Positions 24,702 to 32,568 of a DNA stretch of 64,000 nt are shown one piece after another. The notes beneath the pieces were generated by a model. That model saw only the letters and a program-made list of their open reading frames with translations. It had not been told where the DNA came from and did not search any database. Both the position numbers and the translations under genes were made by a program. Within the stretch, counting starts at the first letter, position 1, and each line of letters begins with the position of its first letter. The stretch comes from [Eubacterium] saphenum. Lineage in GTDB: Bacteria; Bacillota; Clostridia; Lachnospirales; Anaerotignaceae. Where the stretch lies: positions 1 through 64,000 of the forward strand of contig SFGI01000003.1 of assembly GCA_004557645.1 (NCBI GenBank), given 5' to 3'.

Positions 24702-24738
24702 AGCTCCCATTGTGGCGTGACCATGGTGGGAGTTTTTT
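24702..24738 (+). terminator. Terminator of the ispH/S1 operon
   Basis: CTCCCA and TGGGAG with inner TGG/CCA pairing form the stem, followed by TTTTTTC. Confidence 0.75.
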
Positions 24739-24977
24739 CATTTTCATCTTTTAGACAGCATATAAAAAATTTTTTATAGACATTTTGCGCGAAATGCAAT
24801 GAAAAATTTTCATGCGGAAAAGAAAAGCCTTAGAAATAGGACTTTTCTATTTTTTAAAAGAAAAAGTAAGGGTTTTATTGCATTTTCTATATATGCAGGT
24901 TTTGAATAATATTAAAAAATTTCATAAAAAAGCCTGATTTATAGAAAAACCATTAGAAAATAATAAAAAAACTGACA
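24739..24977. other. AT-rich intergenic stretch without a gene
   Basis: About 240 bases of strongly AT-rich sequence with A and T runs, clearly unlike the flanking genes. It includes the self-complementary TATAAAAAATTTTTTATA near 24763. No coding potential or known RNA is seen. It ends at the deoC promoter and may act as a curved upstream activating region. Confidence 0.5.
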
Positions 24978-25006
24978 TTGTTATGCAAGTGATTTTATGT
25001 TATACT
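24978..25006 (+). promoter_or_regulatory. Promoter of deoC
   Basis: TTGTTA (24978-24983), 17 bases, TATACT (25001-25006). Confidence 0.65.
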
Positions 25007-25042
25007 TTTTAAGTAGTTTAGTGGGATAGAGGAGGAAAGTGC

Positions 25043-25702
25043 ATGGAAAAACGTGAAATTTTCCGTTTTATCGACCATACATTGCTGAAACAGGAGGCTG
25101 TCTGGGAACAGATCCGTGAAATATGTCTGCAGGGTATGGAATGTGAAACTGCTTCCGTATGTATCCCGCCTTCTTTTGTGAAGCAGGCAGCTGATTTTGT
25201 GGAAGGAAAACTGCCCATCTGCACAGTCATTGGTTTTCCGAATGGATACCAGACTACAGCGGTAAAAGCTTTTGAAGCGGCTGAAGCTGTGAAGAATGGT
25301 GCGGCTGAGATCGATATGGTCATCAATATCGGCTGGGCAAAGGCAAAACGGTATGACGATATCCTGCAGGAGATCAATACAGTCAAGGATGCCTGCGGCG
25401 GGAAGCTGCTGAAGGTCATCATTGAAACCTGCCTTCTGACAGAAGAAGAAAAAATCGCCCTTTGCGATGTGGTGAGCCGCTCTAAGGCGGAATTCATCAA
25501 AACCAGCACAGGCTTTGCCGGCGGCGGAGCAACGCTGGAAGGTATCCGGCTGTTCAAAAAATATGTGACAGGGGATACGAAGATTAAAGCCGCAGGCGGC
25601 ATCAGATCTGTTGCCGATGCGGAAGCTTTCCTGGCAGCAGGTGCGGATCGGCTGGGGACCAGCTCTCTTCTTGCGATGCTGAAGCAGGAGATCGGGAAAT
25701 AA
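25043..25702 (+). CDS. deoC: Deoxyribose-phosphate aldolase
   Basis: A 219-residue class I aldolase that splits 2-deoxyribose-5-phosphate into glyceraldehyde-3-phosphate and acetaldehyde. Landmarks are FIDHTLLKQEA, VIGFPNGYQ, KVIIETCLLT with one catalytic Lys, and FIKTSTGFAGGGAT with the Schiff-base Lys. AGAGGAGGAAAG precedes the ATG. It stands alone, without the other deo genes. Confidence 0.96.
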   Translation: MEKREIFRFIDHTLLKQEAVWEQIREICLQGMECETASVCIPPSFVKQAADFVEGKLPICTVIGFPNGYQTTAVKAFEAAEAVKNGAAEIDMVINIGWAKAKRYDDILQEINTVKDACGGKLLKVIIETCLLTEEEKIALCDVVSRSKAEFIKTSTGFAGGGATLEGIRLFKKYVTGDTKIKAAGGIRSVADAEAFLAAGADRLGTSSLLAMLKQEIGK

Positions 25703-25708
25703 GCCCAT

Positions 25709-25740
25709 AAATATGCAGAAGATAAATTCAATGCATATTT
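25709..25740. promoter_or_regulatory. Inverted repeat upstream of the amino acid transporter
   Basis: AAATATGCA (25709-25717) and TGCATATTT (25732-25740) are perfect inverted repeats 14 bases apart, between deoC and the transporter. It could be an operator or a hairpin; I do not recognise a known regulator box, and I see no convincing promoter hexamers. Confidence 0.45.
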
Positions 25741-25786
25741 CATAAAAATAACCTGAAATGGGAAAAACAAAAAGGAGGAGTTTAAA

Positions 25787-26572
25787 ATGAGTTTATTCAA
25801 GAAATTTGCAGCAATGACACTGGCACTGACAATGGCATTCAGCTTTGCAGCATGTGGTGGTTCCCAGGAGGCACCCGCTGATGATGCAGCAGCAGAAGGC
25901 AAAACTTACATCATTGCTACAGACACAACATTTGCACCTTTCGAATTCCAGAACGAAGCTGGCGAATATGTAGGTATCGATATGGACCTGCTGGCAGCTA
26001 TCGCAGAAGATCAGGGCTTCCAGTATGAACTGCAGTATCTGGGCTTCGACGCAGCTGTACAGGCTCTGGAATCTGGTCAGGCTGACGGCGTTATCGCTGG
26101 TATGTCTATCACAGAAGAAAGACAGCAGAAATTCGATTTCTCTGAAGCTTACTTCGACAGCGGCGTTGTAATGGGTATCGCAGCAGACAACGAAGAAATC
26201 AAATCCTATGAAGACCTGGCTGGCAAAAAGGTTGCAGTAAAGAGAGGTACAGAAGGTATGGACTTTGCTGAATCCATCAAAGATCAGTATGGTTTTGAAA
26301 CAGTAGTATTCGATACTTCCGATGCAATGTGCATGGATGTTAAGGTTGGCAACAGCGTAGCTTGCTTCGAAGATTACCCTGTAATGGGTTACGGTATCGT
26401 ACAGGGCAACGGCCTGAAAATGGTAACAGAAAAAGAACAGGGCAGCTCTTACGGTTTCGCAGTTGGCAAAGAACAGAATGCAGAACTGCTGGAAATGTTC
26501 AACACAGGTCTTGCTAACCTGAAAGAAAGCGGCAAATATCAGGAAATTCTGGATACATACATCCAGGAATAA
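25787..26572 (+). CDS. Polar amino acid ABC transporter, substrate-binding lipoprotein
   Basis: A 261-residue lipoprotein: a signal peptide ends in the lipobox SFAACGG (Cys about residue 23). The family 3 solute-binding fold follows, with FAPFEFQNEAGEYVGIDMDL and AGMSITEERQQKFDFSEAY, the amino acid binding signature. The likely ligands are polar or charged amino acids such as glutamine or cystine; specificity is not readable. AAAGGAGGAG precedes the ATG. The permease and ATPase genes follow directly. Confidence 0.93.
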   Translation: MSLFKKFAAMTLALTMAFSFAACGGSQEAPADDAAAEGKTYIIATDTTFAPFEFQNEAGEYVGIDMDLLAAIAEDQGFQYELQYLGFDAAVQALESGQADGVIAGMSITEERQQKFDFSEAYFDSGVVMGIAADNEEIKSYEDLAGKKVAVKRGTEGMDFAESIKDQYGFETVVFDTSDAMCMDVKVGNSVACFEDYPVMGYGIVQGNGLKMVTEKEQGSSYGFAVGKEQNAELLEMFNTGLANLKESGKYQEILDTYIQE

Positions 26573-26593
26573 TTCCTTAAGGAGTAGTGCCTC

Positions 26594-27250
26594 ATGAGTA
26601 GTTTTTTTGAGTATGTAGGACGGTGTATGCCTCAGCTTTTGACAGGCTTGAGTCTTACACTGCAAATGACAATTCTTTCTTTGATTTTGGCAGTTGTGAT
26701 CGGTATGATCGCGTGTCTGTTCAGCATCTCCAAGGCAAAGCCCCTGAACTGGATCTCCGGTATCTACCTGAGCATCATTCGTGGGACACCTCTGATGGTA
26801 CAGGCATTCTTTATCTACTTTGGTATCACAGGTGCCTTGGGTATCAGAATCACATCCTTCAAGGCGGCTATTATCGTTCTGTGCCTGAATGCCGGCGCGT
26901 ATCTGTCTGAAATCTTCAGAAGCGGTATCGCAGCGGTAAACAAAGGCCAGATGGAAGCTGCAAGAAGCTTGGGTCTGCCTTATAGCGTAGCGATGAGAAA
27001 GATCATCCTGCCTCAGGCTATCCGTATCGTTATTCCTTCCGTTCTGAACCAGTTCATCATCACACTGAAGGATACTTCTATCCTTTCCGTTATCGGCTGT
27101 GGTGAGCTGATGCGTCAGGGCCAGTTGATCGTAGCGAGAAACTATGAAAGCTTTAAAACATACGCCATCGTTGCAGTCATGTATTACGTTGTGGTAGTTG
27201 TTTTGACAAAGATTTTCCAACTGGTTGAAAGGAGGCTGGCAAACAAATGA
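26594..27250 (+). CDS. Polar amino acid ABC transporter, permease
   Basis: A 218-residue membrane protein of the HisM/GlnP type, with about five transmembrane segments. The EAA loop reads GQMEAARSLGLPYSVAMRKI, and YLSEIFRSGIAAV precedes it. AAGGAG is before the ATG. It overlaps the ATPase gene by 4 bases. Confidence 0.94.
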   Translation: MSSFFEYVGRCMPQLLTGLSLTLQMTILSLILAVVIGMIACLFSISKAKPLNWISGIYLSIIRGTPLMVQAFFIYFGITGALGIRITSFKAAIIVLCLNAGAYLSEIFRSGIAAVNKGQMEAARSLGLPYSVAMRKIILPQAIRIVIPSVLNQFIITLKDTSILSVIGCGELMRQGQLIVARNYESFKTYAIVAVMYYVVVVVLTKIFQLVERRLANK

Positions 27251-27975
27251 TCAAGGTAAAAGTTGAACAATTGAAAAAAAGCTTTGGCAGCCTGGAAGTA
27301 TTAAAGGGTATCGACTTGGAAGTCAAAGAAGGGGAAGTAGTTTGTCTGATTGGTCCTTCCGGTTCCGGCAAGTCTACATTTCTGCGCTGCCTGAATCGTC
27401 TGGAAGAAACGACTGCAGGCACTGTAATTGTCGATGATAATGATATCACCGATCCAAAATGCAATATCAACAAGGTTAGGGAGAACATCGGCATGGTGTT
27501 CCAGCAGTTCAATCTGTTCCCTCATCTGAATGTTTTGGAAAATATCATGCTGGCACCTGTGGACAGAAAGAAAATGTCCAAGGAAGAAGCAAAGCAGACT
27601 GCTGAACGCCTGCTGGCAACAGTAGGCCTGGCGGAAAAGGCAGCTGAATATCCGGCGAATCTTTCCGGCGGTCAGCAGCAGCGTGTTGCCATTGCCCGTG
27701 CATTGGCGATGAAACCCGATATCATGCTGTTCGATGAACCCACATCTGCGCTGGACCCTGAAATGGTAGGCGAAGTTTTGGAAGTAATGAAACAGCTGGC
27801 GAGAGATGGTATGACTATGATCGTGGTAACCCATGAAATGGGCTTCGCAAGAGAAGTAGCAGACCGTGTCATCTTTATGGATGGCGGTTACATCGTGGAA
27901 CAGGGCACACCGGCAGAGGTGTTCGGCAACCCTCAGAATAAGAGAACACAGGATTTCCTGAATAAAGTTCTTTGA
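27247..27975 (+). CDS. Polar amino acid ABC transporter, ATP-binding protein
   Basis: A 242-residue GlnQ-type ATPase. Walker A is GPSGSGKST, the signature LSGGQQQRVAIAR, Walker B IMLFDEPTSALDPE, and the switch His is in VVTHEMGFA. Translationally coupled to the permease. Closed by a terminator. Confidence 0.96.
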   Translation: MIKVKVEQLKKSFGSLEVLKGIDLEVKEGEVVCLIGPSGSGKSTFLRCLNRLEETTAGTVIVDDNDITDPKCNINKVRENIGMVFQQFNLFPHLNVLENIMLAPVDRKKMSKEEAKQTAERLLATVGLAEKAAEYPANLSGGQQQRVAIARALAMKPDIMLFDEPTSALDPEMVGEVLEVMKQLARDGMTMIVVTHEMGFAREVADRVIFMDGGYIVEQGTPAEVFGNPQNKRTQDFLNKVL

Positions 27976-27987
27976 TCTCAAAAAAAG

Positions 27988-28020
27988 AAACGGCAGAATC
28001 GAAAGATTTTGCCGTTTTTT
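27988..28020 (+). terminator. Terminator of the amino acid transporter operon
   Basis: AAACGGCA (27988-27995) and TGCCGTTT (28010-28017), with AATC/GATT pairing inside and a T run after it. Confidence 0.85.
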
Positions 28021-28068
28021 GTATGCATTTTTTAGCAGCGCCAAAAGATGTTTTTCTGAAAGGCTTTC

Positions 28069-28097
28069 TGGACAAATGAACAAAAAAATGGTACTCT
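28069..28097 (+). promoter_or_regulatory. Promoter of the DUF554 gene
   Basis: TGGACA (28069-28074), 17 bases, TACTCT (28092-28097), the last preceded by TGG as an extended -10. Confidence 0.5.
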
Positions 28098-28134
28098 AAA
28101 AAATACATAAAAACAAAAGAAAAGAGGAAAGAAC

Positions 28135-28827
28135 ATGATTGCAGTGATTGTAAATACCCTGACGGTACTGATCGGCAGTGCCATTGGCTTGATATTGAAA
28201 AAGGGCATCCCCGAACGGATCACAGATACTCTGATGAAGGGGATCGGTCTGTGTACCCTCTATATCGGCTGGAGTGGTACCCTGAAAGGGGAAAATACCC
28301 TGGTACTGATCCTTTCTATGGCCATTGGTGTTGTCATCGGGGAAGGTCTGGACTTGGATGATAAATTGAATCGCTTTGCTGCAGGTGTGGAAAACCGCTT
28401 CAAAAAAGGAGGCAATCAAATATCTTTGGCAGAAGGCTTTGTGACAGCATCTCTGCTGTTCTGCGTGGGGGCAATGACCATCGTTGGTTCCCTGCAGGCC
28501 GGTCTTTCCGGGGATTATGAAATGCTGTATACCAAATCTGTACTGGATCTGATCTCTTCCATGGTATTTGCCTCTTCTTTGGGCATCGGTGTTATGCTGG
28601 CAGGGGGCTTTGTTCTGGTTTTTCAGGGGGCTATCGTTTTGTTGGCTCAGTTTGTGGCACCATTCCTGACGGATGCAGTCATTGCAGAAATGGTCTGCTC
28701 CGGTTCTCTCATTATTTTTGCTTTGGGGCTGAATATCGTAGGCATCACAAAGCTGAAGGTGCTGAATTTCCTGCCTGCCATTTTCCTGCCTATTGTGCTT
28801 TGCCCTGTGTTAAATTTAGTCATGTAA
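28135..28827 (+). CDS. DUF554 family membrane protein
   Basis: A 230-residue protein with six or seven hydrophobic segments. The family start NTLTVLIGSAIGLILKKGIPE and GLCTLYIGWSGTLKGENTL and LFCVGAMTIVGSLQAGLSGD are visible. DUF554 (YdfK-like) proteins are predicted transporters with no fixed substrate. AGAGGAAAGAAC precedes the ATG. Confidence 0.88.
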   Translation: MIAVIVNTLTVLIGSAIGLILKKGIPERITDTLMKGIGLCTLYIGWSGTLKGENTLVLILSMAIGVVIGEGLDLDDKLNRFAAGVENRFKKGGNQISLAEGFVTASLLFCVGAMTIVGSLQAGLSGDYEMLYTKSVLDLISSMVFASSLGIGVMLAGGFVLVFQGAIVLLAQFVAPFLTDAVIAEMVCSGSLIIFALGLNIVGITKLKVLNFLPAIFLPIVLCPVLNLVM

Positions 28828-28855
28828 AAAAAGAGTCCGATTGGACTCTTTTTGC
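28827..28855. terminator. Bidirectional terminator between convergent genes
   Basis: AAGAGTCC (28831-28838) and GGACTCTT (28843-28850), with T tails on both strands. It separates the DUF554 gene from the PLP decarboxylase gene. Confidence 0.85.
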
Positions 28856-30042
28856 TATTCGATGAAAAACTGCTGGGGCATAGGCTGGCTGGCAAAAAGC
28901 AGCGGTGCCAAGCTATAGGCGTAGCTGCCGGCATGGTTGAAAGTCACCAGATCGCCGATATTCCCTTTTTTGACGGTAACATCCTTTGCCATGATATCTG
29001 CACCGGAGCAAAGATGCCCGGCGATATCCACTATTTCTGTATCGTTGCTTTCGGAAAGAACGTTGATATCGTAGCTGTCGTTTTCTGTAGCAAAAGGCTC
29101 ATAGGAGGCACCGATGTGGTCGGGATGAAAAGGAAGCAGCATCTGCCGCAGGACGGGCTTGAAAAAGCCGTTGGCACCATTTTTGACGATATAGTAAGTT
29201 TTGCCGTGTGAATGTTTGATGTCGATGATCTCTGTTACATAGGTACCACAGTCGCAGGCAAGGAAACGCCCGCTTTCCAGCAGAAGCTTTGCGGAAAGGT
29301 CGTCTTTGTGTTTGTCGATGGAGCAGGAAACCGTTTTTCGCAGCTTTTGGTAATCCAAAGGAGATTGCTTTGCTTTATCATAGACCATGCCAACACCGCC
29401 GCCGAAGTTGATGTAGTCCAGTTTTGTATGAAGAAATTTCTGCAATTTCACTGCCAAGTCCAGAACATTATTATAATACCGCCCCAGCTGTTCTGTGTCC
29501 AGAACCTGAGAGCGGATATGGACATGAAGTCCGTCAATGGTCAGGTGAGGATATTTTTCTGCGAAATCTACTTTCCAAACAAGGCTTTCATCAATGCCGA
29601 ATTTGGAAGGCATCTGTGGTGTGCCGTCCATGGTAAAATCAGGATGGATTCGTAAGCCTGCTGTCAGTTTCAGACTGCGTTCAGCGGCTGCTTTCTCCAG
29701 AAGAGAGAGGACATGGAAGCTGTCAGCGATGATGTGACATTTGCCCATGACATGAGAGAGATCTTCTCCGGTGGGGGCCGGGCAGGAATAATAGATATTT
29801 TCCGCAGGCATGCCTGCCTCTATAGCCAAATCTACTTCCTTTGCGGAGGCGGCGTCAGCACCGATGCCCAGAGAAGCCATCTTTTTCAATACAGGCAGAA
29901 AGGGATTGGCTTTGACAGAAAAGAGAAAACGGAATCCGGGAAAGGTTTCATGCAGGATAGATGCCTGTTCTGAAATGATTTTTCCGTCATAGATATAGAA
30001 AGGAGCAGGATGTTCTGCTCTGATTTTTTCAATAAAATGCAT
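28855..30042 (-). CDS. PLP-dependent decarboxylase, diaminopimelate/ornithine decarboxylase group IV
   Basis: A 395-residue fold-type III decarboxylase. The PLP Lys is in FLFSVKANPFLPVL, the phosphate loop in INFGGGVGMVYD, and the Cys of the second half in LCSGADIMAKD. The C-terminal YAYSLAPLLFASQPMPQQFFIE region is of the type in LysA-like enzymes. Substrate cannot be fixed: it does not look like a plain LysA and could act on diaminopimelate, an amino acid adduct or another basic amino acid. The ATG at 30042 has AGGAG upstream. It is monocistronic, divergent from the rimP operon. Confidence 0.85.
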   Translation of the reverse strand: MHFIEKIRAEHPAPFYIYDGKIISEQASILHETFPGFRFLFSVKANPFLPVLKKMASLGIGADAASAKEVDLAIEAGMPAENIYYSCPAPTGEDLSHVMGKCHIIADSFHVLSLLEKAAAERSLKLTAGLRIHPDFTMDGTPQMPSKFGIDESLVWKVDFAEKYPHLTIDGLHVHIRSQVLDTEQLGRYYNNVLDLAVKLQKFLHTKLDYINFGGGVGMVYDKAKQSPLDYQKLRKTVSCSIDKHKDDLSAKLLLESGRFLACDCGTYVTEIIDIKHSHGKTYYIVKNGANGFFKPVLRQMLLPFHPDHIGASYEPFATENDSYDINVLSESNDTEIVDIAGHLCSGADIMAKDVTVKKGNIGDLVTFNHAGSYAYSLAPLLFASQPMPQQFFIE

Positions 30043-30087
30043 AATATTTCTCCTTTTGTGGTATAAATAGACAAACGTCTTTCCACC

Positions 30088-30116
30088 ATTATATTCCATA
30101 GGGGGAAACCTTGCAA
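30088..30116 (-). promoter_or_regulatory. Promoter of the PLP decarboxylase gene
   Basis: On the - strand TTGCAA (30111-30116), 17 bases, TATAAT (30088-30093). Confidence 0.7.
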
Positions 30117-30142
30117 GGAGATGGGAATTTGCTGAAAAACCC

Positions 30143-30171
30143 TTGCAAATCCGGGGGGAAAGTGGTATAGT
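30143..30171 (+). promoter_or_regulatory. Promoter of the rimP-nusA-infB operon
   Basis: TTGCAA (30143-30148), 17 bases, TATAGT (30166-30171), with TGG before the -10 as an extended element. Divergent from the decarboxylase promoter 27 bases away. Confidence 0.7.
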
Positions 30172-30202
30172 ACTCTATAGTAAAGAAATAAGTTGTCGGC
30201 GA

Positions 30203-30230
30203 AAAGAGTGGGTAAACAAACCCGCTCTTT
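30203..30230 (+). promoter_or_regulatory. Leader hairpin before rimP
   Basis: AAAGAGTGGGT (30203-30213) pairs with ACCCGCTCTTT (30220-30230) with one G-U pair, followed by GTTGTTG. It is terminator-like with a weak U tract and sits in the untranslated leader, so it might be an attenuator sensitive to NusA, which the operon encodes; this is inference. Confidence 0.5.
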
Positions 30231-30269
30231 GTTGTTGTATAGGAGATTTTTGGAAAAAGAGGTGTAAAA

Positions 30270-30737
30270 ATGGCGAAAGGAAGCAACACAGAAAGCAAAG
30301 TGCTGCCTCTTCTGGAACCCATCGTGGAAGCCAACGATCTGGAATTGGTAGATCTGGAATTCGTAAAAGAAGGCGTGAACTGGTACCTGCGTGTATATAT
30401 CGACAAGGAAGGCGGCGTCAATATCGATGACTGCGAACTGGTAAGCCGTGCGCTGGAAGCCAAGCTGGATGAGGCTGACCCCATTGAGCAGGCATATATT
30501 TTGGAAGTAAGCTCTCCCGGTATCGACAGACCCTTGAAGAAAGAGGCTGATTTCGTAAAATATCAGGGTGAGATCATCGATGTGAAGCTGTATAAAACGC
30601 AGAACGGCAGCAAGCAGTATCAGGGCAAGCTGCTGGGGCTGGAAAACGGCGTGATTTCCATTGAGGAAGAAAACGGCAATGTAGTGACATTTGAACATAA
30701 AGATACAGCCAGCGTGAGACTGGCAGTGATCTTCTAA
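30270..30737 (+). CDS. rimP: Ribosome maturation factor RimP
   Basis: A 155-residue 30S assembly factor. It has the YlxS/RimP pattern: EPIVEANDLELVDLEFVKEG, WYLRVYIDKEGGVNIDDCE, and YILEVSSPGIDRPLK. First gene of the large translation operon; nusA follows after 21 bases. Confidence 0.95.
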   Translation: MAKGSNTESKVLPLLEPIVEANDLELVDLEFVKEGVNWYLRVYIDKEGGVNIDDCELVSRALEAKLDEADPIEQAYILEVSSPGIDRPLKKEADFVKYQGEIIDVKLYKTQNGSKQYQGKLLGLENGVISIEEENGNVVTFEHKDTASVRLAVIF

Positions 30738-30758
30738 TCAAAGGGAGGAATCTGGAAA

Positions 30759-31925
30759 ATGGATAGTAAAGAATTTTTGGATGCATTGAATCTGGTTGCA
30801 AAGGAAAAGGGCATCGACAAAGAAGTGATTTTTGAAGCCATCGAAGCATCTTTGGTTTCCGCATGCAAGAAAAACTTCGGCACAAGCCAGAATATCAAAG
30901 TAATCATCGACAGAGAAACAGGCAACGTTGCCTGCTACGCACAGAAAACTGTGGCTGACCCTGTGGAAGACCCTCAGCTGGAGATCTCTATTGAAATGGC
31001 TCGCGTGCTGAACCCCAACTATGTAGTTGGTGACGTAGTAGACCTGGAAGTAACACCCAAGGATTTCGGCAGAATTTCTGCCCAGACAGCAAAACAGGTC
31101 GTTGTACAGAAATTCCGTGAAGCAGAAAGAGAAATCCTGTTCAACCAGTACATCACAAAAGAACGGGAAGTGGTAACAGCCATCGTCCAGAGAAAAGAAC
31201 GCAGAAATGTGATCGTGCAGATGGGCAAGATCGATGCTGTTCTGGCTGCTAATGAACAGATCCCCGGTGAACAGTACAACTTCATGGATCGTGTGAAGGT
31301 ATACGTTCTGGAAGTAAAACAGACAACAAAAGGTCCTCAGATCTTTGTTTCCAGAACACACCCCGAACTGGTTAAACGTCTCTTTGAACAGGAAGTGCCT
31401 GAAGTACACGATGGCACTGTAGAAATCAAGAGCATTGCCAGAGAAGCAGGCAGCAGAACAAAGATCGCAGTTTATTCCAAAAATGAAAACGTTGATGCAC
31501 TGGGTGCCTGCGTAGGTCAGAATGGTTACAGAGTAAATGTGATCGTAAACGAACTGGGCGGCGAAAAGATCGACATCATCAACTGGAGCGAAGATCCTAA
31601 GGAATTTATCGCAGCAGCCCTGAGCCCTTCCAAGGTTCTGGAAGTTGTCCTGAACGAAGCAGAACAGAGCGCAAAGATCGTTGTGCCTGACCATCAGCTG
31701 TCCCTGGCCATCGGGAAAGAAGGCCAGAATGCAAGACTGTCTGCAAAACTGACAGGCTGGAGAATCGACATCAAGAGCGAAACACAGGCAAGAGAAACAA
31801 ACTTCCTGGCAGAAGAACCTGCAGCAGAAGAAGCGGAAGAAGCTGTTGCGGAAGAAGCAGCAGAAGAAATGGACGCTCTGGAAGCAATCGATGCAATCGA
31901 AGCTGATCCCGAAACAGAAGCGTAA
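30759..31925 (+). CDS. nusA: Transcription termination/antitermination factor NusA
   Basis: A 388-residue RNA polymerase cofactor: N-terminal polymerase-binding domain, S1 domain (about 135-200), and two KH domains with GACVGQNGYRVNVIVNEL and LAIGKEGQNARLSAKLTGW. It lacks the C-terminal acidic repeats of the E. coli protein but ends in a low-complexity acidic tail of about 45 residues (EEPAAEEAEEAVAEEAAEE). AGGGAGGAATC precedes the ATG. Confidence 0.96.
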   Translation: MDSKEFLDALNLVAKEKGIDKEVIFEAIEASLVSACKKNFGTSQNIKVIIDRETGNVACYAQKTVADPVEDPQLEISIEMARVLNPNYVVGDVVDLEVTPKDFGRISAQTAKQVVVQKFREAEREILFNQYITKEREVVTAIVQRKERRNVIVQMGKIDAVLAANEQIPGEQYNFMDRVKVYVLEVKQTTKGPQIFVSRTHPELVKRLFEQEVPEVHDGTVEIKSIAREAGSRTKIAVYSKNENVDALGACVGQNGYRVNVIVNELGGEKIDIINWSEDPKEFIAAALSPSKVLEVVLNEAEQSAKIVVPDHQLSLAIGKEGQNARLSAKLTGWRIDIKSETQARETNFLAEEPAAEEAEEAVAEEAAEEMDALEAIDAIEADPETEA

Positions 31926-31940
31926 GAGGGAGGAGAGCGT

Positions 31941-32216
31941 ATGAAGCAGAGAAAAGTACCTCTCAGAAAATGTACCGGTTGCCAGGAAATGAAAAATAAA
32001 AAAGAACTCATCCGTATCGTGAGAAATGACGAGGGCGAGTTTTCTTTGGACCGCACCGGCAAAAAGCCCGGCCGCGGCGCATATATTTGTCCCAATGGGG
32101 AATGCCTGGCGAAAGCCCAGAAATCCAAAGGGCTGGAACGCTCCTTCAAGGCTCCTGTGCCCAAGGAAGTGTATGAACAACTGCTGCAGGAACTGGAGGA
32201 AGAAACGAATGCATAA
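31941..32216 (+). CDS. rnpM: YlxR family RNA-binding protein (RnpM)
   Basis: A 91-residue protein with the YlxR signature RKCTGCQEMKNKKELIRIVR and GRGAYICPNGECLAKA. YlxR of Bacillus was identified as a modulator of RNase P. It sits in its usual place between nusA and the L7Ae-like gene, with which it overlaps by 8 bases. Confidence 0.93.
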   Translation: MKQRKVPLRKCTGCQEMKNKKELIRIVRNDEGEFSLDRTGKKPGRGAYICPNGECLAKAQKSKGLERSFKAPVPKEVYEQLLQELEEETNA

Positions 32217-32541
32217 ATTCCTTTCCCTTCTGGGGCTTTGCAAGCGGGCAGGCAAGCTGGCCGCAGGCGAAGTGGCAGCAGAACAGGCAGTACGCAAGAA
32301 GCAGGCGTATCTGCTGATCTTATCGGAAGATGCTTCTAAAAATACAAAAAAGAAATTTACAAATTCCGCAGCGTATTATGAATTGCCTTTGGTAGAGGCA
32401 GGGACGAAACAGGAATTGGGCAGAGCCATCGGCGCTGATATGCGCTCCATCATCGCGATCACCGAAGAAGGCTTTGCGAAAAAATTGAGACAGCTGGCGG
32501 AAGAGACCATAGAGAATAGAACGAAGGTCGGTGAAGATTGA
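32209..32541 (+). CDS. L7Ae/L30e/S12e-family RNA-binding protein (YlxQ)
   Basis: A 110-residue K-turn-binding protein: LGLCKRAGKLAAGEVAAEQAVR, LLILSEDASKNTKKKF and GRAIGADMRSIIAI. The ATG at 32209 overlaps the end of rnpM, indicating coupled translation. Its homologue in Bacillus (YlxQ) binds K-turn RNA; the physiological target is unknown. Confidence 0.92.
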   Translation: MHKFLSLLGLCKRAGKLAAGEVAAEQAVRKKQAYLLILSEDASKNTKKKFTNSAAYYELPLVEAGTKQELGRAIGADMRSIIAITEEGFAKKLRQLAEETIENRTKVGED

Positions 32542-32568
32542 TCTTCGAGAAAGACGAGGTGTTGTGGA

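Noticed and set aside
24739..25042. Small gene in the AT-rich gap before deoC
   Set aside because: All frames are short and full of stops, without a ribosome site.
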